Below are positions 50,399-59,281 of a DNA stretch of 64,000 nucleotides, one piece after another (within the stretch, counting starts at the first letter, position 1; the number at the start of each line of letters is the position of its first letter). The notes beneath the pieces were generated by a model. The model searched no databases and was not told where the DNA came from. It saw nothing but the letters and a program-made list of their open reading frames with translations. Source of the stretch: Pseudobdellovibrionaceae bacterium (GTDB lineage Bacteria; Bdellovibrionota; FAC87; UBA2466; JACKAF01); NCBI GenBank assembly GCA_020635235.1, contig JACKAF010000004.1:186001-250000 (forward strand), read 5' to 3'. Position numbers and translations under genes: made by a program.

Positions 50399-50799
50399 CT
50401 AGGTTCTCCTTCTAGGTGAGCACTTATTATACGCTTCCTGCAAATTAAGTGGTGCCACGCTGCGATGGTAACTCCAAGTACCATTGTGGGATATGGATGT
50501 GACAAATTGTCTCCTTTCGAACCCCGAAAACGCTCGCCCGATCGCTCCTTTGTCGACAGTAATCCCATTTTGAACACCTTGAGACGGCGCGATGATGAGG
50601 TCAAAATCTTTTCAATTTGTTAACACCACCAACACCTATTCTTTACGGGCTATAGCCCATAAAACCCGTTTTGGCATTTAGGCGCAGCGGCGCGTTATCC
50701 CCCGATCTGTTAGCGCTTTTTGTGTGCACAAAGGAATCATGGAACCACCGTTGCATAGGCGTATGCACGAAAGCGGTAACTACATAGGAAGGGGAACAT
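50399..50799. other. Intergenic region, about 400 bp
   Basis: This is the divergent region between the His-tailed protein and the tandem four-Cys genes. No credible gene is present. It contains a 12-bp palindrome GGGCTATAGCCC (50647-50658) and a small inverted repeat TTTGTG-TG-CACAAA (50719-50732), either of which might be an operator. No confident promoter was found. Confidence 0.45.
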
Positions 50800-51525
50800 A
50801 TGAAATCCATACTGTTTACTATTGCGCTTACTTTAATTTTTGCAGTGAACGTTCAGGCGGATGACGCTGACAAGCCGGTATTGCAGGCTGTGTCTGCGGC
50901 TAAGGCCTTTATTCCAGTCGGTTTTGATGACAACGATCAATCGCAGCTCGTGATTGCCGGACGATTTCCGAATACCTGCTACCAGGTTGGCCCGTACGAT
51001 GTAAAAGTCGATGAAGCGGATCACACGATCACGGTAACTCAGTTTGCTTATGTTTACAGCGGCGTGTGCTTGCGCATGCTCGTGCCGTACACCCAAACCG
51101 TTGACTTGGGAATGCTAGAGAAGGGCAACTACCAAGTTATTGACGGCGACAGTGCGGTTCCGCTGGGTAAGCTTGAAATCCACAAAGCGACTCAGATTGG
51201 ACCCGGAACTGACGACTACATCTACGCACCTGTCGAAGATGCCTTTGTAGAAATCGACAAAAACACCGGTAAGAAAGTGGCCGTGCTTCATGGAGCCTTC
51301 AGCAATAGCTGCATGAGCTTCGACAAGACCGAAGTCCACGCATACCCCGAAGTGGTGATTGTGCAACCAGTTGTGCGGTTTGAAGAGCAGCCCAACTGCC
51401 AAGCGGGACATTTCGCGTTCAAGAAAACCGTAGAGTTGGACAAGGTGGGCGACGGAGCTTTCTTACTCCACGTACGTTCCATGAACGGGAAAGCGATTAA
51501 CAAAGTCTACGCGGCCATCAACTAG
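50800..51525 (+). CDS. Secreted protein, tandem paralogue 1
   Basis: The product is 241 residues with signal peptide MKSILFTIALTLIFAVNVQA. The mature protein has two similar halves, each with AxIPVGFDDNDQSQ- or DDYIYAPVEDAF-type starts and two cysteines (NTCYQVGP, SGVCLRM; SNSCMSF, PNCQAGH). The pattern suggests two beta domains each closed by one disulfide. It ends HVRSMNGKAINKVYA, almost the same as the downstream paralogue. ATG follows AGGAAGGGG. The two genes form one operon (26 bp apart) ended by the terminator at 52278. Function unknown. Confidence 0.75.
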   Translation: MKSILFTIALTLIFAVNVQADDADKPVLQAVSAAKAFIPVGFDDNDQSQLVIAGRFPNTCYQVGPYDVKVDEADHTITVTQFAYVYSGVCLRMLVPYTQTVDLGMLEKGNYQVIDGDSAVPLGKLEIHKATQIGPGTDDYIYAPVEDAFVEIDKNTGKKVAVLHGAFSNSCMSFDKTEVHAYPEVVIVQPVVRFEEQPNCQAGHFAFKKTVELDKVGDGAFLLHVRSMNGKAINKVYAAIN

Positions 51526-51551
51526 ATAAGCCGTGGCTTGAGAGGTGTATT

Positions 51552-52265
51552 ATGTTTAAGCCATTGTTCGTTCTGGCCCTACTTGTTGGGATCACCGCCC
51601 ACGCGGAATACCAGCCTAAGGTTGTTGAAACTAATCTTACGGGAGTGAGAATTCCCATAGGTTTTGATGACAACGATCGCATCCAGGTGGTTGCCGAGGG
51701 CGCCTTTTATAGCTCCTGCTACCAGCTTGGACCGTATAAGACCGAAGTGGATCTGGTAGCCCGCACGGTAAAGCTCTTCCAGAGTGCGTATGTCTACGAA
51801 GGCTTCTGCATCGAAGTCGAAATGGACTACACACAGGTAATGGAGCTGGAGCTCTTGCCAGCGGGTGACTGGAAAATCGTGGACGGCCCTACGGGGAAAG
51901 TGCTCGGCAATTTGCCGGTCGCTCGTGCCACGCACTCCGGTCCTGGGCCCGACGACTATCTCTACGCTCCTGTCGAGGACGTCTTCATGGTTCAGGATGA
52001 GTTGAGTGGGCAGCCCGCCATGGTTTTAACGGGCACTCACCCTGTCAGCTGTCTTGAAATCAAAGACATCCTCATGACAGTTGGCGAGGGCGTCATCGTC
52101 GTACAGCCCATTGCGTTCAAACGGAAGAACGTTGAGTGCAATGCAGGCAAGTACCCGTTCCAAGTCACAGCCTTGGTAAGCGAGGGGACGAAAGCCGGGG
52201 AGTACCTGGTGCACGTCCGAGCGATGAACGGCAAGGCAATAAACAAAATGTTCCGCATTAATTAG
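51552..52265 (+). CDS. Secreted protein, tandem paralogue 2
   Basis: The product is 237 residues with signal peptide MFKPLFVLALLVGITAHA. It aligns end to end with the product of the upstream gene: IPIGFDDNDRIQVVAEGAFY, YVYEGFCIEVEMDYTQVMEL, GPGPDDYLYAPVEDVFM and LVHVRAMNGKAINKMF, with all four cysteines kept. Roughly half of the residues look conserved, so the duplication is old. Both halves of the protein seem to be repeats of a single beta domain. GAGAGG precedes the ATG. Probably periplasmic. Confidence 0.75.
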   Translation: MFKPLFVLALLVGITAHAEYQPKVVETNLTGVRIPIGFDDNDRIQVVAEGAFYSSCYQLGPYKTEVDLVARTVKLFQSAYVYEGFCIEVEMDYTQVMELELLPAGDWKIVDGPTGKVLGNLPVARATHSGPGPDDYLYAPVEDVFMVQDELSGQPAMVLTGTHPVSCLEIKDILMTVGEGVIVVQPIAFKRKNVECNAGKYPFQVTALVSEGTKAGEYLVHVRAMNGKAINKMFRIN

Positions 52266-52277
52266 GCGGCGACATTC

Positions 52278-52310
52278 GGGGCGCCCCCCGTGGGGCGCCC
52301 CTTTTTTTTT
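52278..52310 (+). terminator. Rho-independent terminator
   Basis: Two copies of GGGGCGCCCC (52278-52287 and 52292-52301) pair across a four-base loop and are followed by nine T residues. It ends the tandem paralogue operon. Confidence 0.92.
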
Positions 52311-52344
52311 GCAACCTGTGCCGTTTAGGTGCTGTGTTGAAAGC

Positions 52345-53574
52345 TTATTTCAAGCGGCGCTCCCACGCCGGTATGTCGACCCCGAGAGCCTCCCACATTC
52401 CACGCCGTTCGAGCATGTCCCGCAAGACCACCTGGCCGACCAGCGAACGGCGGCTGTTTCTTCCGAAGTCGACTTCAAAGCAGTCCAGCGCAGAAGGAGG
52501 CGGGCCATAAGTCAGTAGTTCTCGGCTATCCGTTTCGAGATTCATGAGTCCGTCGATCGTTTCTTGCCAAACCCAGACGTACTCGCCGGGAGCGGTCTGA
52601 AATTCGCGCTTATGCCGAAGCATGGCAGAAAATATGAGAGGGAAGAGCACCCTGTACTCCGGGATCACGATCGAGGAGCCTCTATCCAGGTGGTAGAAGT
52701 CGTGGAGAAAACCGTAGGTTTTTCCAAAGTACATACCGTCGCCCTCTTCTACGCCGTCGATCCCGGGATAGGGGACCACGACCACCCGCCGGTGTTGGCC
52801 GATTTGATCAAGAATACTTTCGTGGGGGGCGATTCCAAATTCAGGGACAGCCTGCATCGCGCGTTCTTCATAGCGGGCCTCCAAGTAGAGCTGCATGAGG
52901 CCAAACGAGGGAACTACAAGGCCCCAGGCTTGCCCTTCTGGTGGGCGGAAGTGCATTCCAAGAAAAGCTCTGAACGTCGCATCCGCGACACCGAGACGCG
53001 GATCGGCCTGCAAGGCCTCATGGGTGCTCGCCTGGAGAACATACTGCTCAGAGCGGGGAAGCGCAGCCAGTTTGGCAGCGAGTTGCTCCTTGGCGGCTTC
53101 GGTCAGGCCGCGTGGAAGGTCCAAAAGAGCACGGGCCCTGGAGGTGAGCCCACCGCCGTCCAGCATCGGGAAAAAGCCCAGCGCCTCCTTATATTCCGTC
53201 CGGGCGGCCCAGAAGAATTGGTGTGTGACAAATTGACCCTCGGAAATCTTTCCGGCGCGGAAAAGTCCGTAGGCCATTTCGGGCGCCCTTTCATGACTGA
53301 AGATCGGCGCCTCCCAGTCGCCGGTTCGGAGGGCCTCAAGCATTTGCCGGGACTCGCGCGTTCCCTCTGACCATTTTGTCCCCTCTAGAATTCCTAGTTC
53401 AGGTGGGCTCAAACGCGCTATTAGGGTACTGGGATCGGCAGAAAACGAAAAAACGGGAAGCGCTCTTAAAAGGAACTCGCGCACGCACTGTGGAAGTATG
53501 CCCCCGGATGCCACCGAAGAGAGCAAGCACAGCACACCCAGGACGTGCCAGTGGATCGGCCTAAATTTTCTCAC
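52345..53574 (-). CDS. Secreted protein of unknown function, about 410 residues
   Basis: The product is 409 residues from GTG 53574. A signal peptide (WHVLGVLCLLSSVASGGILP) is followed by a mostly helical protein. Features include LGFFPMLDGGGLTSRARALL, VVVVPYPGIDGVEEGDGMYF and GFLHDFYHLDRGSSIVIPEY; the HDFYH near residue 292 resembles a metal or catalytic histidine pair but fits no enzyme family I know. The C-terminal 50 residues contain CFEVDFGRNSRRSLVGQVVL. Location beyond the inner membrane is expected. Convergent with the tandem paralogue operon. Confidence 0.7.
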   Translation of the reverse strand: MRKFRPIHWHVLGVLCLLSSVASGGILPQCVREFLLRALPVFSFSADPSTLIARLSPPELGILEGTKWSEGTRESRQMLEALRTGDWEAPIFSHERAPEMAYGLFRAGKISEGQFVTHQFFWAARTEYKEALGFFPMLDGGGLTSRARALLDLPRGLTEAAKEQLAAKLAALPRSEQYVLQASTHEALQADPRLGVADATFRAFLGMHFRPPEGQAWGLVVPSFGLMQLYLEARYEERAMQAVPEFGIAPHESILDQIGQHRRVVVVPYPGIDGVEEGDGMYFGKTYGFLHDFYHLDRGSSIVIPEYRVLFPLIFSAMLRHKREFQTAPGEYVWVWQETIDGLMNLETDSRELLTYGPPPSALDCFEVDFGRNSRRSLVGQVVLRDMLERRGMWEALGVDIPAWERRLK

Positions 53575-53803
53575 CTACTTCAAACCCCTTAGTATCAAAG
53601 TCAGGGTCATGACGCTAAAAGTCAACTGGCGACCAGGGGGAAAGAACCTTGACGAAAACTTGATGAGCCATTTATTTGTATACAAACCAGATTGCTTGAA
53701 GAATCAAAGGTATCGGTCTAGTCATGCATGTCCATCTAATTGAAAATCATAAGTATTTGGCGCTGACGACTATCCCCATCAAAACCAAAAAGGGGCCTAC
53801 TCT

Positions 53804-54982
53804 TTGATTTTTCCCATAATTGCGGACACTTTTTTTTGGGTAGCGGTCGTGGGCTGCAGTTTGCAGCTTCTCGGGATCGTCTGCCTTATCATCTTTTATT
53901 TTCATAAGGCGCCCCCGCTAAAAAAACGCTCCGGATCGTATCCGGGTATCACGATGATCAAGTGCTGCGTGAACGCCTTTGACAACGAAGAAGAGAATTT
54001 CGACGTCTTCTTCAGGCAGGACTACCCAGGTCCTCAGCAGCTGATCTTTACCGTTCCCGATCTCTCAGCACCCGTGGTGCCCGTAATCCAAAGTTATCTG
54101 GCGAAGTATCCGGATGCAGACGCGCAAATGCTTGTTTCGACCACGCGTGAAGCGCTTTGGAAAAAAGTCGATGCTATTCACGACGGTATGCAGGTCGCAA
54201 AGCACCCCATCGTTTTGCTTTCCGACTCAGACTCGGTGGTGCACGAGAATTATTTTTCCGAAAATGTGGCTTGTTTGGAGGACGCGGACACTTCGCTGGT
54301 GACCATTCCTCAGTATGATTTTCGGATGAACACGTTCGGCTCCGCTCTAAAACTTGGCAACACCTGTGATCTAGCGACCTTTGTGATGATTTCGTGGGCT
54401 TTTTCTAAGTCTCCCCGCTTTGGTTGGGGGCACTCGATGGCCTTTTGGAAAGACGATTTCGATAGCTTTGGAGAGTACACCTGGAGTTATTTGAACGACT
54501 TTCTTGCGGACGATGTCGCGATTCCAAACCTTTTTACAGTGCATGGCCTAAAAGTGCGCTTTGCCAATATCTTTTGCCCTGTTCAATACTCCAACAAAAC
54601 GGTGAACGATGTTGTCCAGCAGAAAAGGCGCTGGGCCTGGTGCCAGAAGATCGTGATCCCCAACAAGTGGCTCTATCTTTTGGCGACTATGGTGTATCCC
54701 CAAGTGCCCGCTACATTGGCCGTGCTTTTTTCGGGATTTGCTCCGTGGAGCCTCGCTTTCTGGCTCGGGTGTGCGGGCGTCCGGGTGTTGGTCTCGACGG
54801 CGCACGAGCTTCTTTTTCAGAAGTCGCTCAAGACCAATCTCAGGTACTTCTGGACCATCGTGTTGTGGGATCTTGGTCAGGTATTTTTTGTCCTTGAAAC
54901 TTTTTTTAGCGACACGATCGACTTTAACGGAAAGCGCTACCGGGTAGTGAATCGCTATTTTCTGGATAGGGTCCCGCTGTGA
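53804..54982 (+). CDS. Glycosyltransferase, GT21 (ceramide glucosyltransferase/HpnI-like)
   Basis: The product is 392 residues from TTG 53804, eight bases after AAGGGG. One N-terminal helix (VVGCSLQLLGIVCLIIFYF) and three to four C-terminal membrane helices flank a GT-A catalytic domain. GT21-type signature residues are visible: D1 in the N-terminal NAFDNEEENFDVF region, the metal-binding DSDSVV (141-146), FADD-type D3 in NDFLADDVAI (231-240) and the QQKRRW motif (272-277, (Q/R)xxRW). The family transfers sugars from nucleotide donors to lipid acceptors such as ceramide or hopanoids. It overlaps the GtrA-like gene by 4 bp. Likely product: a glycolipid or lipid-linked sugar. Confidence 0.85.
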   Translation: MIFPIIADTFFWVAVVGCSLQLLGIVCLIIFYFHKAPPLKKRSGSYPGITMIKCCVNAFDNEEENFDVFFRQDYPGPQQLIFTVPDLSAPVVPVIQSYLAKYPDADAQMLVSTTREALWKKVDAIHDGMQVAKHPIVLLSDSDSVVHENYFSENVACLEDADTSLVTIPQYDFRMNTFGSALKLGNTCDLATFVMISWAFSKSPRFGWGHSMAFWKDDFDSFGEYTWSYLNDFLADDVAIPNLFTVHGLKVRFANIFCPVQYSNKTVNDVVQQKRRWAWCQKIVIPNKWLYLLATMVYPQVPATLAVLFSGFAPWSLAFWLGCAGVRVLVSTAHELLFQKSLKTNLRYFWTIVLWDLGQVFFVLETFFSDTIDFNGKRYRVVNRYFLDRVPL

Positions 54983-55413
54983 GTTTCTCGAATTTGGCGG
55001 TGAAAATCCGAAACTTTCGAATCGTAAAGACCGCGGTGGTCGGTTTGACGGCGACAGCTGTCGACCTACTTACTCTAACGGTTCTCATACAGTTTTTTGA
55101 GTTTGGTGCCCGCGCGGCAAATGTTCCGGCACTCTTGTTGAGTGTGTCGGTACAATTCTGGGGGAATCGTTGCTATGTGTTTGAGGCTCAGGCAGGTCAC
55201 CTGTGGAAGCAGCTCGCGGGTTTTATCGCGATAGAAATCGGTTCTTTGGGACTTATCGCGCTCAGCTTCCATTTCGCGGTAGAGTGGATTCCACTCCACT
55301 ATATCTACGTCCGGTTGATATGTACCACTTGTGTGTTCTTCCTCTTTAGCTACCCTATGTGGCACCTGAATTTTCTTCCCTTGGGGAAAAAAGGGGCGCC
55401 CGATCCTTCCTAG
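54979..55413 (+). CDS. gtrA: GtrA-like membrane protein
   Basis: The product is 144 residues with four membrane helices, typical of GtrA, which flips or helps flip polyprenyl-linked sugars across the inner membrane. GTG 54979 overlaps the TGA of the glycosyltransferase gene. Family features: FRIVKTAVVGLTATAVDLLT in helix 1, LLSVSVQFWGNRCYVFEAQ (the conserved NFxxxRxWVF-like segment) after helix 2, and IYVRLICTTCVFFLFSYPMW near the end. The tight coupling to the GT21 enzyme suggests they act on one lipid-linked sugar. Confidence 0.88.
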   Translation: MSFSNLAVKIRNFRIVKTAVVGLTATAVDLLTLTVLIQFFEFGARAANVPALLLSVSVQFWGNRCYVFEAQAGHLWKQLAGFIAIEIGSLGLIALSFHFAVEWIPLHYIYVRLICTTCVFFLFSYPMWHLNFLPLGKKGAPDPS

Positions 55414-56297
55414 CGCAGACTTAGTAGTACGGGCTTATTCAGATGTAGCTTCAACCATGAGGCCACTGCCGGGTGGCTGAGTTTCACGTGGTAGTTGGGA
55501 AGACTCTTCTGGTTTTCTGCTTGGACAGCTGTAATCAAACTATGAACCCCAATCACGCGGCCATTGGCTAGCAAGAGCGGTCCGCCGGAGTCACCGGGAC
55601 CAAGGCTGCGCTCTACGGTGCTGTTGGTGGCGTAATAATACTGGCCCGTAGGAAGAGGCAAGTTTCCTACTTTCGGCAGGACTAGTTTTCTCTGCGCGGC
55701 CTTGAGATAGCCTAGTCCAGCGCTAATACTGCCTTCGCAGCGGGCCGAAAGTGGATTAATGCGTTCGCACCCACCCCCCACGACGATGACCGGTGTACCG
55801 ACGTGAACTTCCCGAAACTCAGGTTTCGCCGTATTGAGGGCCGCCTCCAAAAAAGGGCGTACGGGGTTTTCAGCGGCTTCAGGTTCCACTTGTACCAAAC
55901 CAAGATCGACGGAGCTGTTGAGATAGTGTTCTATCGCCTCTCGCTCTTGACGGCGTACGGGCTCGGCATAAAGAGGGTGCAAAAAACTGGCTGCGACGCG
56001 AAGATGATTGAACCGCTTTCCGTTCGTGGCGAGCAGGCGGACTTCGTGCGACGGTCGGAGATCCAAACTTTTCAGGCAGTGGCCTGCCAACAAATACATT
56101 TCTGGTGCGACGCGTACGGCGGAACAGCTCCTTCCCTTAGCTTCCAATACGACGGCAGCCGCGTGGGAGGAACGTCCTTTGGAGGCGAGCCGGATGCGGT
56201 GACCATCGGTGAGCGCGAGAACTCCGGGGGCCCACATGAGGGTGAGGGACCAAAGCCCAAGCCAATTTCCGAAGAGCTGCAACCGGCTCTTTTCCAA
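55410..56297 (-). CDS. Secreted trypsin-like serine protease (S1)
   Basis: The product is 295 residues from TTG 56297, behind GGAGG. After a leader (LGLWSLTLMWAPGVLA), the chymotrypsin-fold triad is complete: LLAGHCLK (His73), SSVDLGLVQV (Asp131) and LGPGDSGGPLL (Ser237), with the usual Gly-Asp-Ser-Gly-Gly-Pro. Disulfide candidates include AGHC and SCSAV. The S1 pocket residue cannot be assigned with certainty. It acts in the periplasm or outside the cell. Convergent with the GtrA-like gene (4-bp overlap). The upstream 160 bp hold a 15-bp palindrome. Confidence 0.9.
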   Translation of the reverse strand: MEKSRLQLFGNWLGLWSLTLMWAPGVLALTDGHRIRLASKGRSSHAAAVVLEAKGRSCSAVRVAPEMYLLAGHCLKSLDLRPSHEVRLLATNGKRFNHLRVAASFLHPLYAEPVRRQEREAIEHYLNSSVDLGLVQVEPEAAENPVRPFLEAALNTAKPEFREVHVGTPVIVVGGGCERINPLSARCEGSISAGLGYLKAAQRKLVLPKVGNLPLPTGQYYYATNSTVERSLGPGDSGGPLLLANGRVIGVHSLITAVQAENQKSLPNYHVKLSHPAVASWLKLHLNKPVLLSLR

Positions 56298-56389
56298 AAC
56301 GATGCCTCCATCAAGACGGGAAGCGTCTGTGCTCCCGCAATGGGTGCTTTTGCAAGCGGTGTACCGAAAAATACGTGCCTAAGAAGCGA

Positions 56390-56404
56390 GCTGAGTGACT
56401 CAGC
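56390..56404. promoter_or_regulatory. Perfect palindrome upstream of the S1 protease gene
   Basis: GCTGAGTGACTCAGC is a perfect 7-bp inverted repeat around a central base, about 93 bp before the protease start and just after the SQR stop. It could be an operator; no T tract follows. Confidence 0.35.
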
Positions 56405-56456
56405 CTTGATAAGATATTGGCGGATTTTTTCAGAGTTGAGAATCCGCTCCGCGTCC

Positions 56457-57638
56457 CTACGCGCGGCCCTTGAGCATGCCCGACCAATAAAGAACAGGCA
56501 GCAGGTGGCGCTTTACCAGGTACATACTGTACCGCTCTCGCCCTTGATCTACCGGGAAGGTTTCGACGGGATTACCATCGTAGTCGAATTCCGCGAGGAT
56601 GACTTTGCCGTAGGCGGTGACGAGCGGGCAGGACGTGTACCCGTCGTAGCGCGCGCTGAGGGTCTTGCCATCAAGACAAGAAAGAAGGTTTTGCACCACG
56701 ACCGGAGCTTGTTTTCGTATCGCGGCCCCCGTCTTTGAGGTTGGTAAGCTGCTCGCGTCCCCGAGTCCAAAGACATTGGGATAGCGTAGGTGTTGGAGAG
56801 TGAATTTTTCTACGTCTATCCACCCAGAGGCATTGGCCAGAGGACTCTTGCGAATGAAATCGGGAGCGCTCATGGGCGGAGTGACGTGCAGCAGATCGTA
56901 CTGAAGAGTTTCGAGTTCTCCCGTATCGAGGTTTTTAAAGAGGGCTTCTTTCCGGTCCGCCAGAATTTCCGTCAAATCTCTGCGAAATAGAGTTTGAATC
57001 CCTCGGTCTTTCACTACCTGATCGAGTGCTTTTGCGTATTTTGGAACGCCGAAAATCGTGCTTCCTGCGGATGCGAAAATAATTTCGCTTTTGTCTCGGA
57101 TTCCCTTTTTCCGGAAAGCGTGTTCGGCAAGGTACATGATTTTTTGGGGAGCACCACCGCATTTGATCGGCGTTGAGGGGTGGGTAAAGATTGCTCTTCC
57201 TCCCGAAAACGCTTGAATGAACTTCCAACTGCTTTCAACGTATTCGTAGGAGTAATTGCTGCATACCCCATTCTTCCCGAGAGCTTCTTGCAGACCTTTA
57301 ATTTGCGACCAATTGATTTGTATGCCAGGAGCGACGATCAATGCGTCGTAGTCCAGTACGCTTTGTTCGGTGGTACGGACTTGATTCCGTTCTGGTAGAA
57401 ATTCACTTACGCGCTCTTGCAGCCACCGCACGCCTTTGGGGATTAGACTTTTCTGGGAACGTTCCGTTGCCCGTTTGGGGAGAATGCCACCTCCGACGAG
57501 TGTCCATAGCGGCTGGTAGTAGTGTTTTTCCGCCGGATCGATGAGGGTTATTTCCAGTCCGGGACGTTTCTTGCGGAGCTTTGCAGCACACGTGATGCCC
57601 GCGGTACCTCCGCCAACAATGACCACTCGATTTCCCAT
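56457..57638 (-). CDS. sqr: Sulfide:quinone oxidoreductase
   Basis: The product is 393 residues from ATG 57638, six bases after GAGGGG. It is a FAD flavoprotein that oxidises sulfide and passes electrons to the quinone pool at the membrane. The N-terminal FAD site is VVIVGGGTAGITCAAKLR (5-22). The redox pair is Cys160 (PIKCGGAPQKIMYLAEHAF) and Cys337 (GYTSCPLVTAYGKVILAEFD), the arrangement of the human SQOR-like bacterial type. FAD-binding FGLGDASSLPTSKTGAAIRK is near 290. The C-terminal MYLVKRHLLPVLYWSGML is the amphipathic membrane anchor. It supports sulfide detoxification or use as an electron source. 44 bp separate it from the gene upstream. Confidence 0.93.
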   Translation of the reverse strand: MGNRVVIVGGGTAGITCAAKLRKKRPGLEITLIDPAEKHYYQPLWTLVGGGILPKRATERSQKSLIPKGVRWLQERVSEFLPERNQVRTTEQSVLDYDALIVAPGIQINWSQIKGLQEALGKNGVCSNYSYEYVESSWKFIQAFSGGRAIFTHPSTPIKCGGAPQKIMYLAEHAFRKKGIRDKSEIIFASAGSTIFGVPKYAKALDQVVKDRGIQTLFRRDLTEILADRKEALFKNLDTGELETLQYDLLHVTPPMSAPDFIRKSPLANASGWIDVEKFTLQHLRYPNVFGLGDASSLPTSKTGAAIRKQAPVVVQNLLSCLDGKTLSARYDGYTSCPLVTAYGKVILAEFDYDGNPVETFPVDQGRERYSMYLVKRHLLPVLYWSGMLKGRA

Positions 57639-57682
57639 GCGTGTCCCCTCCCAGTGAGGGGACATTTTGCCAGAGCCCTCAG

Positions 57683-59266
57683 TTAATAGCAAACTAGGCT
57701 GTCGACACCCGCATTGGTGCTCTTTGATTCATACGGGTAGAAGCAATGAAAAGTACCGTTCTCCTGAATCCCGATTGTTTGCGGCAGATCCCCGCTCGAA
57801 CGCATAGTGTCGGCGAGATATTTTTTATAGCCCAGTAGGCGACACAGGCCTCCGAGATCGGATCGATCGCTCGCGGGGAGGCTGCGGTGCCCACGATAAA
57901 CGGTAATGCCTTCCAGCTTCACCGTCCCGTCTGGATTCCTGGTAATAGTCGACGCTTTAGCTTTTATCTCTGGCGGAGACTTTTCGTCGTAGCAGCTGAT
58001 GGCTGTGACCTGAGTGTTGGAGCCGCCACGATTCTGGTACATCTCAAACCCATCGAACTTGGCTTCCTTGTCCACGATCAAAGTTTTTTGTACATCTCCA
58101 GATTTCTCGATGGTCTCTTCAAGGTACTTGTCGTAGCCGTAGGCAATACACAAACCTTGCGGATCCGATTTATTTCCGGAAAGCGGGTAAGTCCAAGCGG
58201 AGCGACTCACCGCGAGCGTGAAGAGACTAATCGAACCGTCCGGATTCGATTTCTTTTCCTTGGAGGAAAATACCAGCTTTGGCGGCTTGTCCTTGTTGTA
58301 ACAGGAAATGTGGATTACCCGATCATTTCCAAATCTATCGGTGGATTCCGAGAACCCGTCCCATTCCCCCTTTTCATCGACTCTGAATGTGATTTTGACA
58401 TCACCATTGGCAACCATTGTTTGATCCTGAAAGGAGTCAAAGCCGAATGCCTTGCAGATGCCTGTTTCCTTAGACCCGGAACCAGAGATCTCAAAAGTCT
58501 CCTTCCCGCGCTTCACTGTCGGGTTAATGATAGAAGTGGAACCGTCGGGGTTGCGTTTTTTTTCCTTCGCTGAAAATACTGACTCGGGGGGCTCTTTAGC
58601 ATTGAAACAGGTCAGCGATACAATGTGTGTGTTGTAGTCTTTTTGGGCGCGGCGTTTGAAATGTTTGAATTGCTTGTCCTCGTTGACAGCGAGAGTGATG
58701 GCGTCGTCTCCGGCTTCCACTAGAGTTTTGTCTAAATAACTATCGAAGCCGAAGCCTTTGCAAACACCCGTGAAATCGGAATCGCAGGAAGAAATGGTGT
58801 ATTGTCCGGGCCCCCGGGAGGTGTAGGGGTTTTCGATTGTGTAGCTCCCGTCTTCATTTTTTTTGGGCTTTTCTTTGGAGATGAAAAGAAGCTCAGGACA
58901 GGCCCCGTTGTGGCATGTGATGCCGTCTATTCGAGAGTTGGTATCCCGGTTATTGTAGCGCTTCCACCCTTCGAACTTCCCGTCTTTGTTGATGATGATG
59001 GTTTTCTGACTGTCACCACTGGCCTCGGTGCTTGGGTTTAGGTAGTCTTCGTAGCCAAACAATTTGCAGACGCCTTTGGAATCGGAAGCCGTGGAGCTGA
59101 TTTCGAGCGTTTCCGCCCCGCGAATCACTCGTGGATTTACGATGGTCAAGGATCCATCAGCGTTTTTCTTCTCCTCACTGCACTGAGCCAGTAGTGGAGG
59201 ATCTGCTTTGGCCAAGTGGCTGAAGAGAACAAGACCAAACCCGATCCCTATGAATGTTGCCTTCAT
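57683..59266 (-). CDS. Exported protein with five tandem ~100-residue repeats
   Basis: The product is 527 residues with signal peptide MKATFIGIGFGLVLFSHLAKA. Five repeats of about 95-105 residues follow. Each has NPDGSxxIxNPxVxRGxxT, SDxxGxCKxFGFDxYL, SGDxxxTxxVDxxGxFxGF and ITCYNxKxPPE, with two cysteines per repeat, likely one disulfide each. Repeats start near residues 28, 130, 230, 330 and 430. No known family name comes to mind; the unit resembles secreted beta-sandwich repeats that bind ligands. Its start is 15 bp after the upstream gene, so they are co-transcribed. Confidence 0.75.
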   Translation of the reverse strand: MKATFIGIGFGLVLFSHLAKADPPLLAQCSEEKKNADGSLTIVNPRVIRGAETLEISSTASDSKGVCKLFGYEDYLNPSTEASGDSQKTIIINKDGKFEGWKRYNNRDTNSRIDGITCHNGACPELLFISKEKPKKNEDGSYTIENPYTSRGPGQYTISSCDSDFTGVCKGFGFDSYLDKTLVEAGDDAITLAVNEDKQFKHFKRRAQKDYNTHIVSLTCFNAKEPPESVFSAKEKKRNPDGSTSIINPTVKRGKETFEISGSGSKETGICKAFGFDSFQDQTMVANGDVKITFRVDEKGEWDGFSESTDRFGNDRVIHISCYNKDKPPKLVFSSKEKKSNPDGSISLFTLAVSRSAWTYPLSGNKSDPQGLCIAYGYDKYLEETIEKSGDVQKTLIVDKEAKFDGFEMYQNRGGSNTQVTAISCYDEKSPPEIKAKASTITRNPDGTVKLEGITVYRGHRSLPASDRSDLGGLCRLLGYKKYLADTMRSSGDLPQTIGIQENGTFHCFYPYESKSTNAGVDSLVCY

Positions 59267-59281
59267 GTTTCCCCCTATCCT

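Noticed and set aside
50386..50604. 72-codon minus-strand frame upstream of the His-tailed protein
   Set aside because: No Shine-Dalgarno, no signal or motif, and it overlaps the next gene's start.
55803..56738. 311-codon plus-strand frame
   Set aside because: Antisense to both the S1 protease and SQR genes, which have intact catalytic motifs.
57683..57692. Overlap between the five-repeat protein gene and the SQR gene
   Set aside because: The overlap exists only if SQR starts at 57692; the well-placed ATG at 57638 removes it.
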